A stretch of DNA of 53,239 nt from Tichowtungia sp964398915 (GTDB lineage: Bacteria; Verrucomicrobiota; Kiritimatiellia; Kiritimatiellales; Tichowtungiaceae). A program made the position numbers and the translations under genes. The stretch lies in the NCBI GenBank assembly GCA_964398915.1, contig CAYNOR010000013.1, forward strand, positions 1 to 53,239. Reading direction: 5' to 3'. The notes beneath the pieces are model-generated. The model made no database searches and had not been told where the DNA came from. It saw nothing but the letters and a program-made list of their open reading frames with translations. Shown piece after piece: positions 38,419 through 47,186 of the stretch. Within the stretch, counting starts at the first letter, position 1. Each line of letters opens with the position of its first letter.

Positions 38419-39348
38419 ATGCATGTTCCGGTATTGCTGAATGAGACGTTGGATCTGCTGGTGAAGAATCCGGCAGGAACTTATATCGACGGGACGTTAG
38501 GCCGCGGCGGACATGCGACAGAGATTTTGAAGAGACTTTCACCGGAAGGGCGGTTGATTGGATTGGATCGCGATGTAGAGGCGATAGAACAGACGAAAGA
38601 GATTTTGGGCCGGTTCGGAGAACGGGCGGTGCGGATTCACGGAAATTTTGCGGATATGAAAGAGCTTTGCAGACCAATCGGCGTGACAGAAGTGGACGGG
38701 GTGCTCCTCGATCTCGGTGTCAGCTCGCCGCAGTTGAATGTCGCAGAGCGTGGATTCAGTTTTGCCAAAGACGGACCGCTGGATATGCGCATGGATCGCA
38801 CAAAGGGACGCTCTGCCGCCGATTTGGTTCATGAGGACGACGAGGAAACGCTGGCGAATATTATTTTCCGCCTCGGGGAAGATCGCGATTCACGCCGGAT
38901 TGCCCGGGCGATTGTGCTGGCGCGTCAGCAGGGGCGGATTGACCGGACTCTCAAGCTGGCGGAGATCGTTGAGCGGGCCAAGGGCGGACGGCGCGGTGCG
39001 ATTCATCCGGCCACGCAGACGTTTCAGGCGCTTCGTATGGCGGTGAATGCCGAGCTGGAAAGTTTAGAGACAGGTCTTGAAGCCGGACTTTCGATGTTGC
39101 GTGAAGGGGGGCGGATGACGGTGATTACATTTCACAGTCTGGAAGACCGGATGGTGAAAGATTTTTTTAAACGTCACATGGTGAAGCGCGAATCGCTTCA
39201 GCAGGGCGGCGAAAAACTGGTTTATGACGAACCGGCTGTGCGGTTGCTGACAAAAAAGCCGCTGACAGCCTCGAAACAGGAATTGACGGATAATCCGCGT
39301 TCGCGCTCAGCCAAACTGCGTGCAGTGGAAAGGGAGGAAGCAGCATGA
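38419..39348 (+). CDS. rsmH: 16S rRNA (cytosine-1402-N4) methyltransferase
   Basis: 309 residues. SAM-binding GTYIDGTLGRGGHATEIL (about 20-37), the VLLDLGVSSPQLNVAERGFS motif (about 96-115, RsmH hallmark), MRMD, and the C-terminal VITFHSLEDRMVK. It methylates C1402 of 16S rRNA. The start lies in simple filler and lacks a ribosome site; translation could depend on the upstream gene. It overlaps ftsL by 4 bases (GTGAAAA-type junction, ATG inside the end). Confidence 0.94.
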   Translation: MHVPVLLNETLDLLVKNPAGTYIDGTLGRGGHATEILKRLSPEGRLIGLDRDVEAIEQTKEILGRFGERAVRIHGNFADMKELCRPIGVTEVDGVLLDLGVSSPQLNVAERGFSFAKDGPLDMRMDRTKGRSAADLVHEDDEETLANIIFRLGEDRDSRRIARAIVLARQQGRIDRTLKLAEIVERAKGGRRGAIHPATQTFQALRMAVNAELESLETGLEAGLSMLREGGRMTVITFHSLEDRMVKDFFKRHMVKRESLQQGGEKLVYDEPAVRLLTKKPLTASKQELTDNPRSRSAKLRAVEREEAA

Positions 39349-39698
39349 AAAATAGATATAGAGCAACCAGTCGTAAATCTCAGGTGCGGATTCCGTTTCC
39401 GGTCATTTTGGCCAATATTCTGGTTTTTGTTGCCGTATTCGGGCTTAGCTATGTTTGGCTGTGCGCCCGTTGTGACACCCTCGGGCAGGAGATTAAACGG
39501 CTTGAAACCGTACAGCGTGAAGCCCGTCGCCGGATGATTAATGAACAGGATCGCTGGTCGAGCCAGCAGTCGCCGGCCAATCTTGAACGCGCACTTAAGC
39601 GTCACAATCTGGCGATGCACCTGCCGGATGAACAGCAGATTTTTCGCGTACGCAACGGTGCAGGCGCCACAGCGGCTAAACTCGCTTATAATAAATAG
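39345..39698 (+). CDS. ftsL: FtsL-like division protein
   Basis: 117 residues with a short basic cytoplasmic part, one membrane helix (ILANILVFVAVFGLSYVWL, about 24-42) and a periplasmic coiled segment (LGQEIKRLETVQREARRRM). This topology and the position between rsmH and ftsI identify FtsL in most bacteria; sequence alone is too diverged to prove it. It would pair with FtsB/FtsQ to activate FtsW-FtsI. Confidence 0.75.
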   Translation: MKNRYRATSRKSQVRIPFPVILANILVFVAVFGLSYVWLCARCDTLGQEIKRLETVQREARRRMINEQDRWSSQQSPANLERALKRHNLAMHLPDEQQIFRVRNGAGATAAKLAYNK

Positions 39699-39719
39699 CA
39701 GTCCAGCGGATCTTTATGG

Positions 39720-41477
39720 ATGAAGTATAAAGGAAGAACCGTATTCGCTTCCGTCGTGATCGTGACGGTTTTTATTGGGCTGGGTATTCGCCTGGCCTTT
39801 TTGCATTTACGGCCGTCTCCGGGAACCATGGCGCGTATTGCGAACGCCCGCCGGCTTGAGCAGGAAACCCGCGGACCGCGCGGGCGCATTTTAGACCGCA
39901 ACGGCAATATGCTGGCGGTGGATATTGCGGCGAAGCATATCTGTGTTGATCCGAAGTTTATTAAGGAAAATGGAGATATTTCTGCGGTTTACAAGGCCCT
40001 GGCTGGCCAATTTCCGATGGATCGGGCTAATCTGTGGCAGGTCTTGAATGATTCGGAACGGCAATATGTGCGGATTCAAAAATTTGTTCGTGAAGAAACG
40101 GTTGGTCCGTTGCGGGCGAAGAATCTCAAAGGCGTTGTATTTGAAGATGTACCGATTCGTGATTACCCGAAAGGCGTGCTGGGTGCGCATGTGATCGGTT
40201 ACGCCAACTATGAAGGCGTCGGCAGTGCCGGAGTTGAACAGCGGATGAATACGTTGATGCAGGGGGTTCCCGGATTGCGAATCAGCCAGAAAGACGGTCG
40301 CCGCCGGGAAATTTACGGGCGTCGCACGGTAGATATTGAAGCGCAGTCTGGTGCCGATGTCTATTTGACGATTGATCAGCAGATTCAGCACTTTGCCGAG
40401 AAAGCGCTTGATCATCTCAGTGAGAAATATCATCCGAAGGCCGCGTGGGCTATTGTTCAAAACGTGCGAACCGGAGAGATTCTGGCGATGGCATCGCTGC
40501 CGACATATAATCCGAACCGGTTCAGCACAGCCCCGCCGGAATGGATGCGCAACCGCACGGTCAATTATACCTACGAGCCGGGGTCGACCTTTAAAGCTAT
40601 GGTCATTGCTGCAGCGCTGGACTGCGGAGTGGTGCGCGCCACCGAGCTGTTCGACTGCGAGAACGGCGCCTGGTTTTTTGCCGGGAAGATATTGCATGAC
40701 TCGCATCCTGAAGGCGTTCTCAGCGTGGCCGACATTATCAAGAAGTCGAGTAACATCGGTGCGGCGAAAATTGCGGTGAAGATGGGCGATCAGAAAGTTT
40801 ATGAGGCGTTGCGCGCGTTCGGCTTCGGTGACCGCACCGGATTGGAACTGCCCGGTGAAGATGCCGGGATTGTCTGGAAAACCGATCGCTGGTCCAAGCT
40901 GAGTATCAGCCGCATCGCGATGGGGCATGAAGTGCTGGTGACATCGATGCAGATACTGAATGCCATCAGCGCAATCGCCAATGATGGTGTCCGGATGCGC
41001 CCGCAGATTATCCGTAAAGTGGTAAACACCGCCGGAGAAATGCTACAAGCGCCTCAGCCGCAGGTGATGAACCGTCCGATTCGTCCGGAAACGGCCAAAG
41101 AGATGCGGCGGTTGCTGGCTCGCGTTACACAGCCGGGCGGTACTGGGACTAAAGCGGTTGTTCCCGGCTTTATGGTGGCCGGGAAAACAGGTACTGCACA
41201 GAAAGTGAATCTGGAGCAGGGCGGATATTACAGCGGGAAATATATTTCCTCCTTTGTTGGATTCCTGCCAGTTGAGAATCCGGCCATCAGCATTATCGTG
41301 GTCGCGGATGAGCCGACGCAGAGCGGGTATTACGGGGGAACGGTTTGTGCTCCGTACTTTGCAGAGATTGCCAATCAGACCGTGCGCTATCTGCGGATTC
41401 CACCGGAAGGAGTTACCACGGAGTATGTTACCGAGATCACATCTGGCGGCGCCAGCGAAGAAAATATTTTAGACTGA
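39720..41477 (+). CDS. ftsI: Penicillin-binding protein 3, septal transpeptidase
   Basis: 585 residues: membrane helix at about 9-29, PBP dimerisation domain opening RGPRGRILDRNGNMLAVD, then the transpeptidase domain with Ser289-Thr-Phe-Lys (EPGSTFKAM), Ser343-Ser-Asn345 (KKSSNIGA) and Lys489-Thr-Gly (VAGKTGTAQK). It crosslinks septal peptidoglycan with FtsW. The C-terminus after the transpeptidase is short, with no PASTA domain. It lies 7 bases before murE in a tight cluster. Confidence 0.94.
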   Translation: MKYKGRTVFASVVIVTVFIGLGIRLAFLHLRPSPGTMARIANARRLEQETRGPRGRILDRNGNMLAVDIAAKHICVDPKFIKENGDISAVYKALAGQFPMDRANLWQVLNDSERQYVRIQKFVREETVGPLRAKNLKGVVFEDVPIRDYPKGVLGAHVIGYANYEGVGSAGVEQRMNTLMQGVPGLRISQKDGRRREIYGRRTVDIEAQSGADVYLTIDQQIQHFAEKALDHLSEKYHPKAAWAIVQNVRTGEILAMASLPTYNPNRFSTAPPEWMRNRTVNYTYEPGSTFKAMVIAAALDCGVVRATELFDCENGAWFFAGKILHDSHPEGVLSVADIIKKSSNIGAAKIAVKMGDQKVYEALRAFGFGDRTGLELPGEDAGIVWKTDRWSKLSISRIAMGHEVLVTSMQILNAISAIANDGVRMRPQIIRKVVNTAGEMLQAPQPQVMNRPIRPETAKEMRRLLARVTQPGGTGTKAVVPGFMVAGKTGTAQKVNLEQGGYYSGKYISSFVGFLPVENPAISIIVVADEPTQSGYYGGTVCAPYFAEIANQTVRYLRIPPEGVTTEYVTEITSGGASEENILD

Positions 41478-41484
41478 GAACCCT

Positions 41485-42927
41485 ATGATCCTGAACGAGT
41501 TACTCGATGGCATGGAAACGGTGGAGATTACCGGAGATATTTCCTGTGATGTCACCGGTATCGTGTATGACTCCCGTCACGTTGAACCGGGGGCGCTTTT
41601 TGTAGCGCTGCCCGGTGAAAAAACGGACGGCTCTGTTTATGTCGAAGACGCCATTCAACGCGGTGCGGCAGCGGTTGTTTCGCAGGCGCCCTGCGCATTC
41701 GGCGGCAGTTTCCCTTGTATTCATGTGGCGGACGCGCGGCTTGCCATGGCACATCTGGCGGGGCGTTTTTATAAACACCCTGCCACGCGGCTTTGCACGA
41801 TAGGCATTACGGGAACGAATGGCAAAACGACCGTCAGTTTCATGTTGCGTGAAATTTTTAAAGCCGCCGGACGGCGGCCCGGGCTGCTGGGAACTGTGCG
41901 TTATGAAATCGGCGACCGCGTGCTGCCGGCCTCGCGCACTACACCGGAAGCGCCCGATATTCAGGCCATGTTTGCACAGATGGATCGTGTCGGGTGTGAC
42001 AGCGCCATCATGGAAGTTTCGTCGCATGCGCTGGCGCAGCATCGTGTAGATGGAATTCTTTATGATGCCGCTGTTTTTACGAATCTGACGCAGGATCATC
42101 TGGATTATCATGGCACGCTTGAGGAATATTTTAATGTAAAATCGCGGCTTTTCAATCAGGTGCGCCGTTTTGCCGTTATCAACCGCGACGATCTATGGGG
42201 ACGCCGGCTGCTTAATGATAAAAAATTTATAGCTGGCCGGGTTTCTTACGGGTTCGAAGAAGGTGCGGAGGTCCGCGGGGGCAATCCGGTTACGGATACA
42301 AACGGGTCGCGAATGAGTGTTCAAAGTCCGTGGGGGCATGTTGAAGTCACCTTGCAACTCATTGGTCGTTTCAATCTCTACAACGCACTGGCGGCTTTTG
42401 CTGCTGCCGCTGCACTGGGTATTCCTGTTCCAATCATCGTTAAAGCACTCGGGGAGATGCACTGTGTACCCGGGCGGCTTGAGGCGGTCCCAAACACCAA
42501 AGGAAAACGGGTTTTCGTTGATTATGCGCATACCGATGACGCATTGCTTAATGTGCTTGAGACGTTGAGAGCTATCACGCCGGGGCGGTTGATCGTTGTT
42601 TTTGGTTGCGGCGGAAACCGTGATAAAGGTAAGCGTCCGTTGATGGGTAAAATCGCCGCGCGAATCGCGGACTATTCCATCATTACAAATGACAATCCGC
42701 GTAATGAAGTTCCTGAAAAAATTGCGGCTGAAATTACCGCCGGGTTTGATTCCGAACGTAAATATGAAATCATTCTTGATCGCAAGGCGGCTATTGCCCG
42801 CGGATTGGGGTTGATCGGTAAAAAAGATGTTCTGCTCATCGCTGGCAAGGGACATGAAACGTATCAGGAATTCAATGGTGTTATCGTTCCTTTTGATGAT
42901 CGCGAAGCCGTTCAGGAGTCTTTTTAA
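41485..42927 (+). CDS. murE: UDP-MurNAc-tripeptide ligase, meso-DAP-adding
   Basis: 480 residues. ATP loop GITGTNGKTTVS with Lys114; central-domain motif NLTQDHLDYHGTLEEY with the carbamoylated-Lys region; and Asp403-Asn-Pro-Arg406 (TNDNPRNE), the tetrad that selects meso-diaminopimelate rather than L-lysine. The peptidoglycan of this organism is therefore predicted to be DAP type. It ends at the A of the murF ATG (TAATGG overlap). Confidence 0.95.
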   Translation: MILNELLDGMETVEITGDISCDVTGIVYDSRHVEPGALFVALPGEKTDGSVYVEDAIQRGAAAVVSQAPCAFGGSFPCIHVADARLAMAHLAGRFYKHPATRLCTIGITGTNGKTTVSFMLREIFKAAGRRPGLLGTVRYEIGDRVLPASRTTPEAPDIQAMFAQMDRVGCDSAIMEVSSHALAQHRVDGILYDAAVFTNLTQDHLDYHGTLEEYFNVKSRLFNQVRRFAVINRDDLWGRRLLNDKKFIAGRVSYGFEEGAEVRGGNPVTDTNGSRMSVQSPWGHVEVTLQLIGRFNLYNALAAFAAAAALGIPVPIIVKALGEMHCVPGRLEAVPNTKGKRVFVDYAHTDDALLNVLETLRAITPGRLIVVFGCGGNRDKGKRPLMGKIAARIADYSIITNDNPRNEVPEKIAAEITAGFDSERKYEIILDRKAAIARGLGLIGKKDVLLIAGKGHETYQEFNGVIVPFDDREAVQESF

Positions 42928-44192
42928 TGGAACACGTTAAATACAGTGCGGCTGAATGCTCTTCATGGGTTTCCCGACCCTGGAAAAATTCCGCCACCAA
43001 TTTTCCAATCCTTGGAATTTCGCACGATACGCGCACACTGAACCCGGGCGACGTTTACATCGCCATCAAGGGTGCGGCGCATGACGGGCACGCTTTTGTT
43101 CCGCAGGCTGTTAAAAGGGGGGCCGCCGGGATTATTGTTGAGCGTGAATTCCCAGACCTTGGGAATGTGCCGCAAATTATTGTGGCTGATACCCTGGACG
43201 CGCTCCGGGCATTGGCCGCCGGTGTGCGCCGCCACTGGGCCGGCACGGTGATCGGTATTACCGGGAGTGTCGGGAAAACCACCGTCAAGGAGCTGATCGC
43301 TTCCGTGCTGGCACAGAAGGGAACAGTTTGTAAAACACCTGGCAACTGGAACAACGATGTGGGGTTGCCGCTTAGCATGTTGGCTGCCGATCGCAACGCT
43401 GATTTTTTCGTTTTTGAATTGGGTATGAACCATCCCGGCGAAATCGACCGGCTGGCCGGGTTACTTGCCCCGGACTGGGCGGTTCTTACAGATATCGGGA
43501 AAGCGCATATCGAATTTTTCCAATCTCTGGAAAAAATCGCGGAGGAAAAAGCCTCTTTGCTGATCCATGCTGATAATGCATTACTGGATGAAACGTCTGA
43601 ATGGTTTGAACTGTTCAAAGCAAAGTGCAAGGGGCGCATCGTTACATTCGGAAAAGAACCGTTTATTTTCACTGTGCCGCTGCCGGGCGAACACATGATT
43701 CAAAACGCGCGGCGGGCCGTTGCGATGGGTCGCGTATTGGGCCTTTCGACTGAAGAGATTCAATCTGGACTGTCGGGATTTCAGTCAGCGCCGATGCGGT
43801 GGGAACGTAGCCTGCACAATGGCATCGTGTTCATTAATGATGCATATAATGCCAATCCGCTATCCATGCGCGCTTCACTGACCACGTTTGCGCAGTTGCC
43901 TTGTGAAGGGCGGCGGTTTGCCGTACTCGGGGGGATGCGTGAGCTCGGCGGAACAGCAGACGTTGAACATCGTGAATTGGGACAGTTTGTGGATACGTTG
44001 AAATTGGACCGGATCATTACGGTCGGAGATTCAGGATCACAGATTATTTGTGACGGCATAGTGGGTGTGCAGAAGGCTGAGGCGTTGGCTATTCTGCGCG
44101 CAGATCTTCGCGCCGGTGATATGGTGTTTTTTAAAGCATCGCGCGGGGAGCGGCTCGAAACCATTCTTGAGGAATTGAAAACAAAAATTTAA
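42927..44192 (+). CDS. murF: UDP-MurNAc-tripeptide:D-Ala-D-Ala ligase
   Basis: 421 residues, somewhat shorter than the usual 450. ATP loop GITGSVGKTTVKELIASVL at about 110; NDVGLPLSML; the Mg site FELGMNHPGEI; and FINDAYNANPLSMRA in the C-terminal domain. It adds D-Ala-D-Ala to complete the pentapeptide precursor. Three exact and one lengthened copy of the palindrome lie within its first 600 bases, giving W-K and F-P-x-L-G and F-Q-S-L-E peptides, more than in any other gene here. Confidence 0.93.
   Translation: MEHVKYSAAECSSWVSRPWKNSATNFPILGISHDTRTLNPGDVYIAIKGAAHDGHAFVPQAVKRGAAGIIVEREFPDLGNVPQIIVADTLDALRALAAGVRRHWAGTVIGITGSVGKTTVKELIASVLAQKGTVCKTPGNWNNDVGLPLSMLAADRNADFFVFELGMNHPGEIDRLAGLLAPDWAVLTDIGKAHIEFFQSLEKIAEEKASLLIHADNALLDETSEWFELFKAKCKGRIVTFGKEPFIFTVPLPGEHMIQNARRAVAMGRVLGLSTEEIQSGLSGFQSAPMRWERSLHNGIVFINDAYNANPLSMRASLTTFAQLPCEGRRFAVLGGMRELGGTADVEHRELGQFVDTLKLDRIITVGDSGSQIICDGIVGVQKAEALAILRADLRAGDMVFFKASRGERLETILEELKTKI
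42971..42985. repeat. TTCC-N7-GGAA palindrome in murF (1)
   Basis: TTCCCGACCCTGGAA; frame S-R-P-W-K. Confidence 0.7.
43003..43017. repeat. TTCC-N7-GGAA palindrome in murF (2)
   Basis: TTCCAATCCTTGGAA; frame F-P-I-L-G-I. Only 17 bases after copy 1. Confidence 0.75.
43149..43165. repeat. Lengthened palindrome TTCCC-N7-GGGAA in murF (3)
   Basis: TTCCCAGACCTTGGGAA; frame F-P-D-L-G-N. Compensating C and G additions on both arms keep the symmetry. Confidence 0.7.
43518..43532. repeat. TTCC-N7-GGAA palindrome in murF (4)
   Basis: TTCCAATCTCTGGAA, with T- and A-runs outside the arms; frame F-Q-S-L-E. This copy falls on a conserved MurF segment (H-x-E-x-F-x-S-L-E). Confidence 0.75.
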
Positions 44193-44205
44193 CACGGAGA
44201 ATAAT

Positions 44206-45363
44206 ATGTTTTACTGGCTTCATCAATTTAGCGACGTGGTTTCCCCTTTACGCATTTTTAACTACATCACCTTTCGCGCCGTTATGGCCGCTGGAACTGC
44301 GTTTATCCTCAGTTTAATTATCGGTCCGTGGCTGATTGAAAAGCTGCGTATCGTTAAATATGGAGAGCAGTGCACCGACCAGCGGGTCGCAGGCTTGGCA
44401 CAAGATAAGCGGGCCAAGGTGGGGACCCCGACTATGGGCGGGCTGATGATTATCTTCGCGACGGTTGCCGCGACGGTTCTATGGGCTGAGCCGGGTAACT
44501 TTTACATGCTTTGTGCGCTGACGACATTCGGTTTTCTCGGGGTGCTTGGTTTTGTTGATGATTATTTTAAAATCAAGCGAAAGGACGGCAAAGGCGGTCT
44601 GTCTTCGCGTGTCAAGCTGGCGGCGCAAGCTGGCTGGACGGTCTTGTTGTTTATCGCGCTTTGTTCAAATGAAGAAACCTGTCTGCGTACGCAGCAACTT
44701 ATGGTTCCCTTTATAAAAACCCCGTTGATTTCATCTATGGGATTATTCGGAACACTGACCTTTGTTTTTCTTGTACTGGTTGGTTCCTCCAATGCGGTGA
44801 ACCTTACCGACGGACTCGACGGACTGGCGATCGGGTGTACCAACTCAGCGGCGGCGGCTTATTTAGTAATGGCCTATGTGGCGGGAAATTTTATTTTTTC
44901 GGAATACCTGCAGGTTCCATTCGTCAAGGGCGCCGGGGAGCTGGCTGTTTTCTGCGGCGCATTGCTTGGTGCGGGACTTGGATTCCTTTGGTTCAATTGT
45001 CATCCGGCGCGTGTTTTTATGGGAGATACCGGCAGTCTTGCGATTGGCGGCGGCATTGCAGTCGTCGCTATTTTGATTAAACAGGAACTGGTGCTGGTTA
45101 TTGTCGGCGGTGTATTCGTCATGGAAGCCGCCAGCGTACTGATTCAGCAAAGCTGGTTTAAGATTACAAAAAAAATGTACGGGGAAGGGCGGCGTGTTTT
45201 TCGTTGCGCTCCGCTCCATCACCATTTTGAATTCATCGCCAGAGATCGTGCTGCCGCGGCAGGCCGTTCAGTTGGTGCGGCGGAAAATATGATCACCATT
45301 CGCTTTTGGATACTCTCGATCGTCTTTGCCCTGATCGGCGTGGCTACCCTGAAAATACGGTAA
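44206..45363 (+). CDS. mraY: Phospho-MurNAc-pentapeptide transferase
   Basis: 385 residues with about ten membrane helices. Family motifs: KVGTPTMGGLMI, the LGFVDDYFKIKRKDGKGG loop with the catalytic Asp pair, NLTDGLDGLAIG, RVFMGDTGSLAIGG, and APLHHHFE near the end. It transfers phospho-MurNAc-pentapeptide to undecaprenyl phosphate, giving lipid I. Here it is the last gene of the cluster, followed by a strong terminator. The usual next genes (murD, ftsW, murG, murC, ftsQAZ) are not in the window. Confidence 0.95.
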   Translation: MFYWLHQFSDVVSPLRIFNYITFRAVMAAGTAFILSLIIGPWLIEKLRIVKYGEQCTDQRVAGLAQDKRAKVGTPTMGGLMIIFATVAATVLWAEPGNFYMLCALTTFGFLGVLGFVDDYFKIKRKDGKGGLSSRVKLAAQAGWTVLLFIALCSNEETCLRTQQLMVPFIKTPLISSMGLFGTLTFVFLVLVGSSNAVNLTDGLDGLAIGCTNSAAAAYLVMAYVAGNFIFSEYLQVPFVKGAGELAVFCGALLGAGLGFLWFNCHPARVFMGDTGSLAIGGGIAVVAILIKQELVLVIVGGVFVMEAASVLIQQSWFKITKKMYGEGRRVFRCAPLHHHFEFIARDRAAAAGRSVGAAENMITIRFWILSIVFALIGVATLKIR

Positions 45364-45375
45364 GCATTGCAATTT

Positions 45376-45409
45376 AAAAATCCCCGAGGAAAATTCCCCG
45401 GGGATTTTT
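45376..45409. terminator. Strong bidirectional terminator after mraY
   Basis: A perfect 11-bp stem (AAAAATCCCCG with CGGGGATTTTT); the loop has an inner GGAA/TTCC pairing. It works in both directions: for mraY on + and for the pilin at 45429-45785 on the reverse strand. Confidence 0.92.
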
Positions 45410-45428
45410 AGTCTAATCAAACTTACTA

Positions 45429-45785
45429 TTAGTAAGTTGCTTTGGTAGCCAAGGTGCCAATCTGAATGGTTGTTCCACCAACAGTCAGTTCGCTGGCCGC
45501 TGTGATGCGCAGAGCAGCCATCAGGTTTGATCCGGCAGCACCGGTGTTGAGGGCCAGCGTTGTATCTTCCAGACCCATAGCGCCTGGCAGTCCTGAAGAG
45601 GCTGGGAGAGTCAGCACGCCTTTAGCTTTTTCGACTTCAGCGACGTTGCGGGCTTTTGCATTTTCCTGTGAGGTGGAATAGGCATTCAGGATGGACGGGA
45701 TACCGATAGCGGCCAACAGACCGATGATCGCGACAACGATCATAATTTCAACGAGGGTGAAACCCTTCTTATTCATTTTTTTCAT
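45429..45785 (-). CDS. Type IV pilin / major pseudopilin, stand-alone
   Basis: 118 residues: MKKMNKKG, then FTLVEIMIVVAIIGLLAAIG with Glu at +5, the best prepilin signal in the window. The mature part is small and Ala/Leu/Thr-rich with no cysteine: LNAYSTSQENAKARNVAEVE is the end of the N-terminal helix and the rest a small head. It is not near the cluster at 0.8-9.3 kb and has its own ribosome site (AAGGAAAAG). This could be the main pilus subunit for that apparatus or for a separate one. Upstream DNA holds a T/C-rich tract. Confidence 0.88.
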   Translation of the reverse strand: MKKMNKKGFTLVEIMIVVAIIGLLAAIGIPSILNAYSTSQENAKARNVAEVEKAKGVLTLPASSGLPGAMGLEDTTLALNTGAAGSNLMAALRITAASELTVGGTTIQIGTLATKATY

Positions 45786-46185
45786 TTTTCTTTTCCTTAT
45801 TTTTCTTTTCTTTTTTACTGCCGGTTTTGGGTTTCGTGACCATCAGGCGCCTGTTTTGTGTACCGGTTTTAGTTTTTAATACTCAACGCACGAGCTACGT
45901 GCCTCGCTCGAACTACTGCAGTTTAATTTATAATGCATTAACTTCAAGGAAGTTATGCCGAATATACTGTAAGGATTTTTATGACGTTGAATGTAGGGTA
46001 TTTGGCAGGAGGTAAGGCGAAAATGCGGCTCTATTTGCTGTGTTTATGTTGTGACGATGTAAGGTGGAAGGAGAAGCATCGTATCGATCGTCTTACTTTT
46101 AAACAAGGTCCTGTGCCTTCGTGGTGAACTCTTCATCCGTCCTTTAAGAGATAGGCGAGGCGTTTGGGTTCGGGAAGTTTTCCGG
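45786..46185. other. 400-bp gap with two perfect small palindromes
   Basis: No gene can be supported. TAATGCATTA (45931-45940) is a perfect 10-base palindrome and TAACTTC-AAG-GAAGTTA (45939-45955) a perfect 7-bp inverted repeat; they share two bases. They are about 150-170 bp upstream of the pilin ATG. A T/C-rich tract lies at 45786-45820. TATAAA occurs on the minus strand without a matching -35. Confidence 0.55.
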
Positions 46186-46575
46186 TTACTTGATTCGGAA
46201 GCCGGTTCCGGTAAAGAGGGCGATCAACTGATCCGTTTGTGCGGTACGGATTTCAATTTCGTAGATAGAGATTGTTTTCCGGCGGCTGATTTCACGTATG
46301 CGGGCCTGTAGAATATCTCCGGGTTGTGCAGGTGAAATAAATGCCATGTTCGTTTGAAGCCCCGTGGAGGTCCGTCCGTCTGTGTTGGAGGCAATTGCAA
46401 AGGCATAGTCGGCCAGTGTGAAAATTACTCCGCCTTGTGCGACACCCAGTCCGTTGAGATGTTTTTCGGCTACCGTCAGTTGCGCTGTCCAGGTTCCGTC
46501 TTTACAGAAAATTCGCTCAATGCCGATATGTTCTGCAAAGCGGTCATTTTTCAGATGTTCTGCCAGTTCGTTCAT
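46186..46575 (-). CDS. PaaI-family acyl-CoA thioesterase
   Basis: 129 residues, a single hotdog domain. HLNGLGVAQGGVIFTLADYAFAIASN at about 39-64 is the PaaI active-site helix (N-x-x-x-x-x-x-G-G-x-x-x-x-x-x-D), with the Asn, the Gly-Gly and the catalytic Asp present; then NMAFISPAQPGDILQARI. It would hydrolyse short or aryl acyl-CoA esters, perhaps to recover CoA. It lies 41 bases after the LysM gene on the same strand, so may share its transcript. Confidence 0.9.
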   Translation of the reverse strand: MNELAEHLKNDRFAEHIGIERIFCKDGTWTAQLTVAEKHLNGLGVAQGGVIFTLADYAFAIASNTDGRTSTGLQTNMAFISPAQPGDILQARIREISRRKTISIYEIEIRTAQTDQLIALFTGTGFRIK

Positions 46576-46616
46576 ATAGGGTGTTTCATTTCGTTAAGAT
46601 CAGGCAAACGATTTTC

Positions 46617-47135
46617 CTATTTCACATCCGGGATGAAAAGTTTCTGGCCGATGGACAGGCGTCCGGCATCCTGAATTTTGTTGGCATCTAAAATTGTTTT
46701 TGCGCTGACGTTATACGCTCTGGCGATGGTGTAGAGCGTTTCGCCGGAGCGAACGACATGTTCGATGCCGTAGCCGCTGGTGGAAGCTTTCGGAGCGGCC
46801 GCTGCGGGTGCCGGGGCTGAGGTTTGTTTTATCAGCTTATCCAGTTCAGCGCTTAAGCGGGCGACCATTTCGCGTTTGTCGGCTTCGCTCTTGCGTTCAA
46901 TTGACACGCAGCGGCTGTCGAGCTGACTTCTCAGAGCTTCCAGATCGCGGCTGATCCGGTTGATTTCCATTTCAAGAGTTTCGAGCCGTCCGGCCATGCG
47001 TTGTATCTTTTCCTGAGCAATAAACTGATCTTCGGTCATGGCGGCACGGTCTGATCGGGTTTGCAACTGATAGGGCATGCTTTCGCATCCGGTCAGAGCC
47101 ATCGCCAGTAACGCAACAAAAACAAAATTTTTCAT
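46617..47135 (-). CDS. LysM-domain lipoprotein
   Basis: 172 residues: signal peptide with lipobox LTGC (Cys17), a coiled coil (about 40-90, RLETLEMEINRISRDLEALR), an Ala/Pro linker and one LysM domain at about 125-172 (VVRSGETLYTIARAYNVSAK, then LSIGQKLFIP). It would be held in the outer membrane and bind peptidoglycan. The start has GGAGG nine bases before it. It follows sppA and precedes the thioesterase on the same strand. Confidence 0.9.
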   Translation of the reverse strand: MKNFVFVALLAMALTGCESMPYQLQTRSDRAAMTEDQFIAQEKIQRMAGRLETLEMEINRISRDLEALRSQLDSRCVSIERKSEADKREMVARLSAELDKLIKQTSAPAPAAAAPKASTSGYGIEHVVRSGETLYTIARAYNVSAKTILDANKIQDAGRLSIGQKLFIPDVK

Positions 47136-47149
47136 AATCTATGTCCTCC

Positions 47150-47186
47150 AATTATCCACCGATCCACTATTCCATCATTCCACTCT
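47150..47186. repeat. ATCCA/ATTCCA simple filler between sppA and the LysM gene
   Basis: ATTATCCACC, GATCCACT, ATTCCATC, ATTCCACT: four imperfect 8-base units, the same style as the right arm of 38283-38412. Confidence 0.7.
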
